From: Mesodorylaimus sp. YZB2_4
Taxonomy: Eukaryota > Nematoda > Enoplea > Dorylaimida > Dorylaimidae
DNA length: 64,000 nt
Assembly: GCA_030248295.1 (NCBI GenBank)
Contig: JASANH010000494.1
Location: 62,001-126,000, forward strand
Reading direction: 5' to 3'
The notes below the pieces were generated by a model that ran no database searches, was not told the DNA's origin, and saw only the letters and a program-made list of their open reading frames with translations. This document shows positions 1 through 13,141 of the stretch, piece after piece (the first letter of the stretch is position 1; every line of letters starts with the position of its first letter). A program made the translations under genes and the position numbers.

Positions 1-1365
1 TTCGTATCAAAAAATCCACAGTAAAAAATTGGTCACGAATCCAGACAATTTCGATTGCCTTTTTCGCCATTCCTTTGCGTGAGCAATTTGGGCATACTTT
101 CTCTTTTTCGGCTTTAAATTCCCATCATCTCCCCGATACTATGATTGTCCCAAGGCAGCACAGACAAATATGGCGTGGAAATTGAATGTGCATATACCCG
201 TTGATTAAAAACCCGCTGCATCAGAAAAAAATTTTTTCAACAATACAGTACTGCAAGTGAATAAGATATGTACTACAACTACAGACGTGCCAGTGAAGTT
301 GTATCTGCATACCATGGATTTTCCTGGCAAGTGCATCGGCGAAAAACAGTGTTATCGTACGTAGCAGGCGTGTAACACGAGATTTCATTGGATCTAAAGT
401 AGCCCCGTAGATAATGGAGCTGGATAATTGGTTCTCGAATTCGCTCGCGTATTTTTTTGAGGAAATGATTGCCGCCCGACAAAATTAGCTCTAACCTTTC
501 CGATCGTGGTGGTCACTTTCAATGTGCGTTAGGACTTAACGGTGAACATACTATAAATCACAGGCGGGTGGGGTGCTTTTAAAAAACGTGTAGAGAAAAA
601 GTACTGTGGAGATAACTTGGATATCTCGGATTTTCAGATACACAGTCTATGAGAAACCGCTTGGTGGTTGGAGACTTCTAAAATGGGTTCAACTAGCTCC
701 CAGGAGATGCGATGCTAAATACTGCTGGAAAGAATTTCCAAACAATGGTTAGGAGTACCAATGGTTCGATGCCAATTGGTACAAAAAAGGAAAAGGCCGC
801 ATGGCTTATCACGTATTCAATAAGCCTGAATATGGCGGCATCCAATTTGCGGACGAAATTAACAAGAGATAAAATTTGAGGAACAAATTTTGTAAGAAAA
901 AATCAAATTGACTGCGGGCATTCCGATTACTTAGAAAGTTTGTGCGAACGTGTGAAATTGTGTGAGAATGGATGTGTGTGCAAATTCACACCAATGATTG
1001 ATGGTACCGCGTTCTGATAATAAGTGATGTGAAAAAAAAAATAGGAATAGTACTGTACTAGTCCCTGTGTGCTTCATTTTTTTCATTTCTGTTCTGTTAA
1101 TTTTTATGCGCATTACTGTTAGCATATTTCAGATTTGTCGTTGTTACAGTACAATATTTTTTTTAATATTGTATATAACAGTCTTTCGAGAGGCGAGAGG
1201 AAGACAAAAAGACACCTAGGCACGCTTGGCTGATAAGGACCATCTAATCGCTAGGCTTTCTAAAGAACCAAGCGTCTTATTGCAGACAGATTTGCGCTTG
1301 ATAGTTTGATAAATTGACGCCGTGGTACGTGCATGCCGTTCATTCGATCCTAGGATGCTCACAAT
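1..1365. other. No gene recognised
   Basis: Only short open frames without family signatures or paired splice signals are visible. Base composition is unremarkable, with A/T-rich stretches near 1150-1180. I see nothing to annotate. Confidence 0.5.
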
Positions 1366-1520
1366 CAGCCCCAGTTAGCCCTGGTTAAGCATGTTCTGCC
1401 CCCCCTGTTAGCCATGATTAACCATGTTTAGACCTAGTTGGTCAGCCCTGGCTTTATATAGCCAGCTCCCGGTTAGTCCTGGTTAACGGTGTTCAGCCCT
1501 GGTTGACCACGGGACGAACT
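1366..1520. repeat. Degenerate short tandem repeat (CAGCCCTGGTTA-like)
   Basis: The motif CAGCCC..GTTAGCCCTGGTTAA recurs loosely about every 30 bases across this stretch (for example near 1370, 1400, 1455, 1470 and 1495). The copies differ by several substitutions and small gaps, so this is an old, diverged tandem repeat rather than a coding region. Confidence 0.5.
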
Positions 1521-4500
1521 GCAAGAGCGCCGAAAAGAAGGGTGTTGTCAGGAGCAAGGATAATCTATTCATACTAAGAGAATATGGGAATGACCATGTG
1601 ATGATCGTGGCTAAAATTGTCGTGGTTGAAAAAAGATGGTCTAAATTAAAAGAAAAATGTGTCTGGTATGATAGGATAGGATAACATTGGAAATGCCCCA
1701 GTTTCATAATTCAACTGATGAAAAATAGAATTACGTATGGTGATGGCTGGTGTTCTCAACCTTGTCGCGCTGGACGGTGCCTCTGTCGCCGAATATGGGA
1801 GATTGTGTGAAAAGGTTTAAATGATTTGATAAGCTTCAAGTTTTTCTAAGGAGTTATGTAATTTTTTGCATAAGTTGCGGCGGCGTGGTGAAGCTGTGCG
1901 AAAAGAAGAGGCGCGATAGAAAAGGTCGGTCCCTCGAAAACGCACCTAAATGCAGGGACCTTCGAATATAGAGGACTGTGGCCGACGGAACTGGAAATGC
2001 AGTTTGCAATGCTACTAATGTGTGCGGATTTTTCAGCCCGGAGCAGCAAAAACTGTTCGGGCAAGGACGGACTGAAAAATTGACGAAAGTTATTACTATT
2101 TATTCTAGAATCACGACTGTAACGATACTGTATGTTGCTCTGGGTCGATGATGCTTTCTGTAATTGTTAGAATCCGTTTTAATTTGTGATTTTGTAATTG
2201 GAAACGTTAATTTGACGACGGCTCAGCAGCGACTCACATGTTTTCGGCGGCCATGTATTAGGTGGGGGGAGGGGTTCTTGAACATACCTGGATGTTTTAG
2301 AACTGCGTATTTTTGTACTGGCTATGTGTTTTTTAGAATCTTATTACTTCTAACACGCATACCATATATGCCAGGTCTAGCATCTGTACTAAATGTGCTA
2401 TCCTTCGCTTTTTCAGGTTTCTAGGACCAGCCTGATGAATCTGTTTTTTTGTTATTTGTTTGTTCGTGTCGTACTGATAACCTGCCACGGGTTCTCATTA
2501 GTCAGTCGAAACGCCTGTGCGTGCTCATTGCGGTCATAGAAGATGCGTAAGGGCCCATCCATGGCCGGAATCCTTGGAGAAAACACTGTTCGAATTATCG
2601 TTGCGTGACTAGGTGAGTCCGCTTTTGCAAAAGGGTCTCTATGCGCACTCGGTTGGTCCAGTCGCCCTATACGAATAAACTGCTATGATCTATGCCGTGC
2701 TCCCTTCTAGCTGTCCATTGTTCCTTTCGCAATGCCGAAAATTGTTGAGCGCAGCGCTGGCTCTTGCTTTTTGAACGTTCTGTTTATCCCAAAGTCCAGT
2801 CTGCCCAAGCAAGGAGTTTGACATATAATAGACGCAGGAGGTGACACGGCCTATACCTACGTGGTCCAGCGGCGTACCGGGCTAATACCTAGTTGTCATG
2901 AGCATGCGCACACCTTTTCTGGCCTGTACCCGAGCATCTTTTTAGTGCGCGCGATTCAAATCGCAGATTCAGTGGGCTTGGCAGGATCATTTGTTGCAAT
3001 GGACAGACGAAATCGCGTTTGATACAAGTTTTTATTGCTTCCTTAATATCATCTACTGACAGACAATTTCTCAGTTCTGTCACAATGAAACTGACATGTA
3101 GAATTAGACTAACGCTTGAGGGAAGGCAGTGAGCACTCAAGCGGCCAGGGTCTTCGTTCCCAGCAATGATCTCATGTTGAACTGTGCACCCGACTTCTGT
3201 GCAGTACGCTCTCATCACACTGACTCGAAACCAACAAACATCCTATCCCGTGCCTTCAAAACCCTGTGGGGACCAACTTCCATTGACTAATAAGCCTGAC
3301 CCCTTGTGGCGGAAAGGTTTGTTTTTGGAGGGGTCGAAAGAGGTCAACCTCCACAACTTAAAACCACCCACAATTGTCTCAAGCGACCAGCCGCACACAT
3401 GCAATGCAACTTTGTTACCTGCGCACAAATTTTATCTTCTTAGAATGACAAGATCGCGAGCCTCAAATGGCCACGACAGTCGAAAATTAGCTATGAATCG
3501 ATTTTCGCACGATCACAACAAATTTGAGCGTGTTTATCAGAAAGCGTTTCTTAAAATGGGACATTGACACGGGGCTGTAAAGTTCTATCTGTCGATTGCA
3601 CATTCGGCGTGTTGAACGGTTAACGAATTGATCACTAATCCACGGAGACCATCACTCACCGCTGGTGTTCATTCAGAAGTTGTTCATTAGAGACACTTCA
3701 GTCCCCACTAAAAACAGCGCAATCTACAGGCAGGAATGCGCAAGTTGGTCATAATTCATTGCTGCACCCTATACTATCTGTCTATTTATGTATCAAGTGT
3801 CCATTCTCAGTTTAGTCATGTGTGGCGTGTGCTCACATTCCCTATAGCGTCAAAATATTTGATGACCCAGAGCATCTTGCCTGTAAGCATTCTGTAAATC
3901 ACTGATTTAAAGTACCAATGCTGGCATCATCGTACAGTATACCAGGCGCCCGCTGAATTTTCATTGCATCGACTAATACAAGACTAACGTTGTGGCTAGC
4001 TTGCCCTATATTATTTTAAATTAAGCGCTGAACACGGAGCGCTAGGCTGTGCTTGTTTTCTAGTGTGTGGCTGGCAATACACGGATTTTTGTTTCAAGTG
4101 CGGCGGCCATCTTGAGACAAAAATGCGAGCGCAAAACAATGCATCAGACATAAACAGCTGACTTGCTTTTTTACCATTCGCCTTTCTTTGCTCGACGAGA
4201 TCCGTTCTTTCATCGTTTATCGCCATCATAAATTTCTCACTACCGCTGTCTCATCACTCACATAATCTTGGGCATAGTTTTCCGCAAACATACTGTCACC
4301 GTCGTACATCGTCACCGTCACGTCGTACATTTTCTTGCGCACGCACTGTCTCAAAGGGACCGCCGCCGCCGCTGTATGTACAAAAAAAACCCTGTGGCGA
4401 TCAATCTTCAATCGCAAGATCAAAAGACACCGCACATCCATTGTCATTTTTCATTAGGATGATAAATAAAGTGCACTAGATAGCTTGCCATTTATTAGGC

Positions 4501-5600
4501 TATAGCGAGCCACGCTTTTTTAATAAGAGCTAATTGAGGTACCCTGACCGATTTCCACGTCTTAGGCGAGTGTACTGTATGCGCTGCGCAAATACTGTAG
4601 GACATTACCAACTGATGGGACACAGGTGGTGTTTGAAGTGGTGGAGCACTTGTTTTTCAAGCGGGATTCGCTGCTGCATTTCAATCTGATTCAATGTATA
4701 ATCCTAGTGTGCGGTGCTCTCGGAGTGCGGTTTAAAATGCTTGGCTACCGAAATATAGCAATAGCAATGGCAATATGCGCCTCGCTTAGTTGTAACGTCA
4801 TTTTGACCGCTGGAAAGAATGAGAGGGCACTCGCCAAAGACTAAACAGCTACTAAAAATTGGTCGCCCAGCCGGCACTGAACTCCCTTGCGGCTTGCTGA
4901 CCTACATTCTAACAATAGACGGGAGGTGTTGGCACACGCCTTTATGATTGATGGTGCATTATGGCCAGCAAAAAATTCTCCAGGCTCGGGCATTACGAAA
5001 TCGAGTATCACGTTGGTTGGTCGCTTTCGTGGTCTTGCTCGACAATTACCATACCTTCGAAACTTGTAGTTCATATTCGAGGCCGGGTAATCAGCTTGGT
5101 GAACTACAGTAGGTTTACCTCTTTTTATTTTGCACTGCTGGTGCTGGACATATTTGCATCACTGAAGATTAAGATGCGGGATTCCAACAATATTTTTTAT
5201 GGCATGTTAATATTTTGTCTTCCCTCTAGGAAACATTCGACAATGAACGACACGAACAATTTAGCAAGCCGTGTTGGCAATTCTTGTCTTCGCCGCTTGC
5301 CAATAAGACACAGTTTAGCTCAGAAGATCGCGCTTGAAGCCATGTTTATGGAATCGCATTCCCCCAACTGATACGTTCGTGAGGTCACGGCAGCAGCGCT
5401 GGAAGTGGATGAATCGCGTGTCTCCGTAAGTCGTCAATAGTTGTATTTAATTTCAAGCCAATTATTCGGTAGACAGGCACTGTTATACCCCATCTCTGTT
5501 CGCCTTTTTATCTGTTCTTTTTTCATTTATAAGCATTGCGTGCACATAGACTCTGATAGGGCCATTTTTAAAGATTGACCCCTAACCTCGGGGACGGGCT
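1521..5600. other. No gene recognised
   Basis: Several open frames of 60-136 codons occur on both strands (for example 3184-3567 plus, 2889-3218 minus, 4961-5371 plus). They overlap one another, lack recognisable domains and do not connect through convincing splice sites. I do not support any of them as genes. A GTCACCGTCGTACATCGTCACC microrepeat is visible near 4290-4335. Confidence 0.4.
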
Positions 5601-5634
5601 CAGCGAAGAGTAGTCAGGTGTTGTCATGGGCGCG

Positions 5635-6720
5635 GGGGACATTCCTTTCTCTTCTCTTTAATCGTTCCTTCTCAAGAATGGAGCTTCGGTTCATCAGAAC
5701 TTTCATTCCCCATTGATTTTGCATTGCTTCCAGCAGCTTTGTAACAGAACCAAGCCTGGCAGGTGTTGAGGGGGGGGGAGAGAGGTTGCCGACCAAAGTC
5801 CAACTAACTTGACGTGTTTACGCCTTCCAGCCAGGTATTTCGGCAAGCTCAAGAAAGCAAACGATGCATTCCACAAAACTGAGTTAGAGAGGAAGGGGGT
5901 ATGGCTAAAGTAGTCGACCACTTTTAAGGGTGGGTCAGCGAGAAGTGCTCGCATGTGGTCAGGAGGAAGGGGGTGTGGTTAAAAATCGAGCTTTTTGTGT
6001 TCGGCTTTTATAGTTAGCTCCTGTCCTATCCTGGCCTTCTTGAGCACAATAGTCTCTTCTTCCTTCTTTTGAAGCTGGTTGAGGAATCGAAGATACAAGT
6101 GCCGAACTCGTGAACAAGAACCCAACGGGGCGGAGCCCAAACACACAAACGCTCCCAACGTTTGTGAACTCAACAACAACTAGTTATTGCCGGCTTATCA
6201 AACTGCCAACGTTGTGACGTCCGCCCAACCGCCGTCTCGTTACTTCGCTCCAACAGCTGAGCAAGTAGTGCATCCAATTGCTTCATACTTCATTGCTCTT
6301 CCTCAATTGCCTCCGATGTATTCTCGCAAGCTGCACCCTGGCCTTTGCTGCCGTATCTTTAACAACAGCCCGTTTACGCCTTCACTTAGAGTTGGACAGG
6401 TATCAATGGTTAGTTTGGTGCCTTGCAATGTCCCACCTTCAATTACAACACAGCCCCGATGCGGTTTGGGGCCATTCATAAAGGTCGACCGCAGCCTTTT
6501 GGGGGGGGGGGGGGAGAGGGGTTGGCAAGAAGTCGTCAGCTGCGGTCGGGGGAGGGATGGTCGACAGCAGCAAATTTTTAGACTTTTGATGACAAAAAAC
6601 ACCTTATATCTTCACTAGTAGTGCGCGTCCAAACCTTCAAAACTTTTTGTCTTCTCTTCTCCTTGGTCGTTCATTCTCGATAATGCGATTTCGGGTTTAT
6701 TAGGACTCTTGTTCCCAACT
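5635..6720. repeat. Diverged segmental duplication with poly-G tracts
   Basis: The stretch 5640-5715 (CTTCTCTTTAATCGTTCC...) resembles 6650-6715 (CTTCTCTTCTCCTTGGTCG...). Each copy is associated with a G-tract followed by GAGAG: at 5770-5785 (nine Gs) and at 6500-6525 (about fourteen Gs). The order and content suggest an old local duplication. Overlapping frames at 6187-6618 (plus) and 6303-6602 (minus) have no recognisable domain and are not called as genes. Confidence 0.4.
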
Positions 6721-7276
6721 GGAATGGCATCTGATCCGAAACGAAAAAGTTAGAAGGCGATGGCTAAGCTTATTTAGGCGATGATCCGCCTTTCTGGCCC
6801 GCAACCCTGACTGGGAGGCCGAGGTTCTATTCCGACGGAGGACGGTAGTTTAGTATCTTGTCGTTGGCTTTGGACACTTAGCTCCAAGCGACACCACGTT
6901 ACTGTGAAACGGCGGACGCCCACCCAAGGGGCAGAGAATTGGGAAACTGTCTTTAAACACCAGTCGAGATGGTTCCTAAGCTAACGATAAGCCCAAGCCC
7001 CTTGCCACCCAATACGCCCTCGTGTTGAGGTGCTCCCAGTGAAGACACAGGAACCTGCCATGAGAGCTAGTCACCTCGGGATAGGTCGGTATCACCTTTT
7101 TCCAGGATCAAGATCAGGGCAAGCCCGATCGGGATCGGGATTTTTGGTTTGAGGTCGAACAGTTTACACGCACGAAGGAGATGAGTCTATTTTCCAGACT
7201 AAAGCTCACTTTAGTCATCCAGGTTTTTTATCAGGTCGAGTTTCAGTCATTTTAAATAAGCTAAAATTGATAAGTA

Positions 7277-7447
7277 CCGTATTTCCTCGAAATTCTCCCC
7301 GTGGGAGAAATTTTTTCCAATGGGTCCCAGACGGGGGAGAATAACCAGAGATGGGATGATATCCAGAGGTGGGAAAATAAAGTTCAATCGAAGTCTAGAC
7401 AGGGAAAAATAACCAGAGCGAGGGGGGAGGAGTTCGAGGAAATACGG
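7277..7447. mobile_element. 171-bp MITE with ~15-bp TIRs and TA target duplication
   Basis: The left end reads CCGTATTTCCTCGAA and the right end is its exact inverse complement, TTCGAGGAAATACGG. Similarity continues inward (TTCTCCCC against GGGGAGGAG). Both ends are flanked by the dinucleotide TA (7275-7276 and 7448-7449), consistent with a TA target-site duplication as made by Tc1/mariner/pogo-type transposases. The interior is purine-rich (GGGAGAATAACCAGAG repeated) and non-coding. Confidence 0.8.
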
Positions 7448-7449
7448 TA

Positions 7450-8640
7450 CATTCGCAGTTTCGATACGCGTCCAGCAAGGTCAGCCTAGGCTAAGTAAAA
7501 TCAGTGTTGCTATCATTATTGATTTGAGCTGATGTTGCTGTTGCCTCTTTATCGCTACTGCTTCATGGCAGATATGATGGATTAGAGTGTACCTGCCATG
7601 CTTATGCATATCATAATTATTAGCAGAATCCTGATGCCTTAAAGGGCGGATATAGGGACCGATTGGTCTTCTCCTCATTGACCAGTAGCCGGGTAAGGTG
7701 TCGCGCGGCCGGCAAGGTGGCTTTTGATTGGTTGACCGTCCAGGGGGAGGAGCGGCGCGTTTGATGTGGCTAAGTAGGAGAACCTTGCCGAGCCACAAGG
7801 TATGTTGCATAAGAGGGCGTGTTTTGTGTATGCAGAGTGGTGGTTGTTTTAGTTTGATAATTGTCCTCCGGTGAGTGATAATGGATTATTCGCCATGAAG
7901 ACGATGTTTCAGCCTTTGCCGGCAAACAAATAGACCCGCCGTGCCAATAATAATGGAGCCGACCTATGATTTTTAGTCTCGCCAAGCGGGGCTGGGCGGA
8001 TAAACACGGCCAGTGCTCTGGTATACAAGTTACAAACCTAGTTGTTTCGTCCAGTCCTCGTTTTGGCGACAGTATTGTTCACGCATTGATTCATCTCACT
8101 GTCTCAAATTTATAGTACAGTATATCCGCGAATTTGTCTCGGGTCATTCAGATAAGGAATAATTGGTGCAATATCTGCATTTTGTAGGAAACGGCGGAAA
8201 TGAATAAAGAGATATTCTCGCATTCTTATCTGGGCAGGAAGTTGCCAGGCCCGACTTGGCCGAAATCGATTGCAGTGCTGGTACCCTGCATCAGTCGTAG
8301 TAGATATTCGGCTCAAGGATGTACGAAGATATTCTTCCACAGTCCCAAAGACCTACGAAGCAACAAATATTCGGGCCTCACTAAAAGAAAGGGCCAAAAC
8401 CATCTGACGTTCCCAGAAAGAGCCTTTAAATCCAATTGCCACAGCCGGACTATGATCGATTCCACGATATGAGCAAATTATTGAACCTCAAGAGCAACGC
8501 GGCCACGTTAGTGCAATCGATAGATTTCTTCGACCTTTATCAAGGTATTTTTTTCATTATCCTAAAGTAGTGTGTGAGTAGGTGCAAGTACGAGGAAATA
8601 TCAGCCAGAAAGGGGAGATGCATACCACTTGTCCACATAG
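7450..8640. other. No gene recognised
   Basis: Overlapping frames of up to 109 codons occur (7481-7810 minus, 8200-8472 plus) but none has a domain signature. The stretch ends where the 3' end of the retrotransposon coding region begins. Confidence 0.4.
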
Positions 8641-8643
8641 ATG

Positions 8644-9819
8644 TTATAGATATTGAGACCACATAGTTTCAAACGGGACTTGTCGTCCAAGTGCTACTGC
8701 TACGTGCCGCTGCTGTAGCAGATACCGCTTCAGCATCAGGCTGATCATAACTGGTAAAAGGGTAACAAATAGTTCCTGCTTTCTTTGCGTGAAGATAAAG
8801 TGCTTCGCCAAGAAAACAATCGTATTCAGGCGCTGTCGAGTATTTGGTTCAATACTGGGATGAACAAAACCAAACAGCACGTTTTCTGCGGACCATTCCA
8901 GCTGAACCTGCTCCCCTTGCGCAAAACGCCGCATAACCTCACGCTATATGTTTTCCAACCAACGACAGCTGACCAGCATATGCTCAATTGTGTCTGAATC
9001 AGCGCCACAAGCATAGCATTCGGGCGTGCCTCGCAGTCCCCAACGGAAAAGTTTCGCTGGCGCTGGAAGGGTCCGATGCAGTAAATTGAAATGGAACGCC
9101 CTCAACTTATTTGGCACTGCAAGTTCTGCGGGGAGACGCCATATCTGGTCCCATGGCCAATCAGTGACCGTTGGGTGCAAAAGGCACCATCGCACTTGCC
9201 CAGCGGCTAAGACTCGTCTGCTGGCGATATACCGTTTTTTCGCACTGCTGACTGCTCGCGGGGTCAGGTCGACAGGCACTGGGTCAACCCCTGCTACCCT
9301 GGGCATCATTTCCTCCCATTCGGTAGGCGTCGCAGAAATAATTTGTCGATATAGGAAATATGGTAGCTGATTTCCCACCAGTCTGGAGAGGGCAAGCAAA
9401 TCCCGCGGGCGCCCGTTTCCATCAAACCATGCAGTGATCCGACTGAGCGGTCCGACCTTGAGCCATGGGAAGTATACGCTCTTGCCCTCTATCAGCACAA
9501 ATCGGTTGTTACAGAGGAGCTGCGCTCCCAGATTCTTTGGGCTATCGACTAAGCAGATTGGCGAATTCCTTATCCATTTATACATCTCAAGAATCCTAGC
9601 ATAAAATGCGGATAACTTAATATTTAGGCAGTGCAGCGCGAAGTTGCAGTGCAGCAGAAACCCAATGCCCCCAACTCGATTGACTGGGTGAAATCCGATC
9701 TTTGTCCAAAGTGCCTCTGTATTCCGAATAAGCCATTTTAGCCAAGACAGCCTCAAACTGACAACCATCACATCCGCGTCAGGGGCCTTTATCCCACCCA
9801 CGCTCAGCGGTTGAATCAA
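8644..9819 (-). pseudogene. LINE ORF2 C-terminal region with RT-associated zinc finger
   Basis: This continues the reverse transcriptase after a one-base frame change. It reads through the thumb/connection region (GGIGFLLHCN, SKLSAFYARIL-like, SLVGNQLPYFLYRQI) to CYACGADSDTIEHMLVSC, the CxxC...H...C finger typical of the C-terminus of L1/Tx1 and plant LINE proteins. An in-frame TAG at 8944-8946 separates the finger from the last 96 codons, which remain open and contain LAKHFIFTQRK, matching the tail that normally ends these proteins. This indicates a nonsense mutation rather than a natural end. Confidence 0.75.
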
Positions 9820-11288
9820 TACGTTCGCTTGACCTTAGGTGGACTACCGTCCCATAAAATAGTCTGAATCAGCTTCCGCAGTGTTCCCGTCACGTCTTCG
9901 GGGGTTGGCAGGTTCATCATCGCGTACACCAGCTCTGACCCCAAATGTTGTTTGCACTCAAGGACTTCGCCTGGCAAGTTTGAGTGGCGCTGACGCCAGT
10001 CTTCAATCGTTTTGCTTAGTTTGGTCAATTTGTCCTGCAAATTCTGTATCATCATAGCCGTTATATCATATGCGAAAAATATACCCAATATGCGGATCAT
10101 TGTAACTAGGCGGAGCCCGGTAGGAGGGACCACGGTCATTGGTCGAGGGCCGAGGCCAAGAACCTCGGTTTTGGTACGATTGAGTTTAAGACCCGAGACA
10201 GCTCCGAAATCGTCAATAACCTCTAGGGCCGCGTTGGCTGACGCTGTATCCGCTAATACCAAAGTCGTGTCATCCGCGAATTGGCTACATAGGTACTTGG
10301 TCCCATGAACAATGATACCTTGGACTATCGGGCATGTTTTAAGTGCCGTCGTCAAGTAATCGACTGCCACAATAAATAGATATGGCCTAAGTGGGCACCC
10401 CTGGCAGATGCCCCTACCAAGCGGAATTCGTTCTAATATAAACCCGTTGTTGATTACCTCGCTACTCACACCCTTATGCAGTGTTTCCATCGCAGCAATA
10501 AAATTTGGCCCGAAATTCTTGTGCTTCGGAGCTCGCAGCAGGAACGCCCAGCTAATCGTGTCAGAAGCTTTCTCATAATCCAGAGACATGAGCAGCCCAG
10601 ACGCTTTGGGATCCGCGTGCAAAGTGTCTATGATGTCGAGCAAGACCCTAATATTTTCGCCTATGTACCTCCCAGCCATGAACCCAGTCTGATCGGGGTG
10701 AATCAGAGATGGCAAATGTTTCTTTAGGCGACTGGCTAGGGCCTTAGCGAATATTTTGTAGTGCACGTTCAAGAGCGTTATCGGTCGCCAGCTTGCAAGC
10801 TGCGCCGAGTCCTTCTTGAGTTTCGGAATCAATGTAATTACACCCTGTTTCTGCGAGACCGACATTTCATTCTTCCTGAACACCTCGTCCATCATACTTG
10901 GAAAGGGGTCCCGTATAAGAGCCCAGGATGCTCTGTACCACTCGACAGGGAGTCCGTCACGACCAGGCGTTTTACCACCCATCATTCCGCTCACCGCTCC
11001 AGAACATTCCGACTGTTGAAGCGGAGCTTCCAGAGACAACCTGCCGTCATTGGAAAGCTTACGAGGGTCAACAGGGCTGATGCGGTCAAACCATGAATCC
11101 AGAAGCTCTAGGTCGGTGCCCTCCGCCTCGTAAATCTGTGAAAAATGGCTTTGAATCATAGTTAAAATCGTCATAGCGTCTGAACTCTCCTGTCCATTGC
11201 TCAGGACGACCTTGGAGATGCACTTCCGGATTGAATTCCGTTTTTCAAGGCCCAGAAAGTATCTTGTTGGTTTCTCACCGTAAGGCAA
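9816..11288 (-). pseudogene. Reverse transcriptase domain of Tx1/L1-like LINE ORF2
   Basis: This 490-codon open stretch copies element RNA into DNA at the nicked target in an intact element. Visible RT blocks in order are the GEKPTRYFLGLEKR entry motif (around 11250), KTPGRDGLPVEWY, WRPITLLNVHYKIFAKALASR, HPDQTGFMAGRYIGENI, the first catalytic box SLDYEKASDTISW (the usual D-x-KAFD is KASD here), GICQGCPLRPYLF, and the FADDTTLVLAD box holding the two catalytic aspartates. It continues in another frame at 9819, implying one indel. The reading is much like plant and animal L1/Tx1 ORF2; clade assignment is inference. Confidence 0.9.
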
Positions 11289-11861
11289 GCCACCGCACCT
11301 TCGAGCGTAACGTTAGAATGGCGCGTCGGGCATCATCTTCCAATAAGGCCTCCAATTCATTCTTCATTCGAAGAAGTGCCTCACAGTCAGGTAGACTGAG
11401 TTGATCACTCCTTGATTCAAAGGCGTCAACCCCTTTGACTAACAATAATTTCCTTCGCGTTTAAAGTGACTGCAACTTCGCACAGGACTGAATTGATTGA
11501 TCACGAACGCGCATTTTCAGATAGTCCCACTTGTCTCTCCGGTTCCATTTCCTTGTCTCGGCTAAAACGTTTTGCACATAGGCCTCCATCATCAGCTTAT
11601 ATTGTTCCTGCTGAATTACCATTGTTTTTAGTCGCCAAATGCCAGGGCCCCGGGAGCGAAAATGTGGTCCATTAATCCGAAAGGAGACTGTTTTATGGTC
11701 AGTAGGTACCGACTGGACTATCCTTTTTGCCAAAACAGATCAGCTGAAGTCAGCCAGTAATCAATACGACATTTTACGTGCGGCCGTGACTGCGACCACG
11801 TATACTGCTGGGTGGTGGGTATATTGAGTTCCCTCCACACATCCATCACCGTCCAGTCAGC

Positions 11862-13000
11862 GTCCAATGATTCCTAATAATCGATGTATTCACACCCAAG
11901 TAATTCTTACCTGAAAAACAAATAAGTGGCATTCTTTTATGGAGCAAACAACACCAAACTACTTGCTCGAGATACAGTGATCCTTGATAATCGATCTTTT
12001 CACTTCCGAATGATTCTTACCTCAAACACAAATGAGTGGCACCCTATTTGACAGCAAACGACACGATACTATCAGCTCAAGATTTAGTGATTTATAATCA
12101 TCGATCTACTCACACCTTAAATAATTTTTACTGAAAAAACAAACGACTGGCACCCCATTCGATAGCGAACGAAACAAAACTACTTGCTCAGGATTCGATG
12201 ATTTCTGATAATTAATCAATGGGCACCTCGAAGATGCTCACCTGGTTAACAAACGTGTAGCTTCTATATGATAGGAAACGACACAAAACTACTTGCTTGA
12301 GATCCAATGTTTTCTAATAACCGATCCACTCACACCCTTAATGACTCTCGCCCAAAGAACAGATAAGGAGCACCTAATTCGACAGCAAACAACACAATAC
12401 TACTTGCTCGAGATCTGATGATTCATAATGATTGATCTACTCGCATCATGAATAATTCTTACCAAAAAAACAACGAGTAGCACCCTATCTGACAGCGAAG
12501 AATCCAAAACTACTTGCTCAAGATCAAATGAAATAACATGAAGCTTCTAGTCTGATAGAAAACGACACAAAACTATTTCCTAGAGATCCAACGATTCCTG
12601 ATAATCGATTTCCTTACACCTTGAAAGATTCCTACCAAGAGATCAGACGAGTAGCACCCTATCTGACAGCAAACCACACAAAACCACTTGGTTAAGATTC
12701 AATGATTCCCGATAATTGATCCATTCACACCCCAGATAATTCTTACCTGGAAAACAATTGAGTTGCACCATATTTGACACCAAACGACACTATACTGCTT
12801 GCTAAAGATCTGATGATTCAAAATAATTAATCAATAAACACCCTTGAGATTCTTACCTGGTAAACAAACGTGTAGCTTCTTATTTGATGGGAAACGACAC
12901 AAAACCACTTGCTTGAAATACAGTGATCCTTAATAATCGATCTTTACGCACTGAATGATTCTCACCTTAAGAAATAATAAGTAGCACCCTATTTTTCTTG
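11862..13000. repeat. Satellite array, ~110-bp unit, about 11 copies
   Basis: A phrase of the form GATCCAATGATTCCTGATAATCGATC recurs at about 11866, 11978, 12088, 12199, 12307, 12414, 12522 (truncated), 12586, 12690, 12808 and 12920. Each copy also carries CACACCTTGAATGATTCTTACC, AACAAACGAGTAGCACCC, GACAGCAAACGACACAAAACTACTTGCT or variants. Copies differ by roughly 15-25 percent by eye. No frame is conserved between units. The array ends at the poorly conserved stretch after 12990, and its left end abuts the truncated LINE. Confidence 0.85.
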
Positions 13001-13141
13001 AGTTAAAAGTTAAAAGAAATTTCTTCCCACAAGCCAAATTAGAAGGTGGAAGAATTCGAACTTGTAATTTATACATCTTTTCCTTACTGGTCGCAACAAA
13101 GCCAGTATTTGACTAACATTTTAGTTCGGCTGCTGTTGCCT

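Larger units (their letters stand above)
8644..11862 (-). mobile_element. 5'-truncated Tx1/L1-like non-LTR retrotransposon
   Basis: The minus strand carries, in order, the end of an APE-type endonuclease (about 11862-11640), a linker, a complete reverse transcriptase (11288-9816) and a C-terminal CxxC-H-C zinc region (about 8950-9010) with tail (8934-8644). The endonuclease end shows a RIDYWL motif and TDHKTVSF with RGPGIW, as at the end of L1/Tx1 endonucleases. Upstream sequence stops abruptly in a satellite array, the usual 5' truncation of LINE copies. Coding is broken by a frameshift near 11725, a stop at 11461, a frame change near 9817 and an in-frame TAG at 8944, so the copy is dead. 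I saw no clear poly-A or target duplication at the 3' side. Confidence 0.85.

Noticed and set aside
6187-6618. 143-codon plus-strand frame and opposing 99-codon minus-strand frame
   Set aside because: Run through a poly-G tract, no domain, overlapping on both strands; probably chance.
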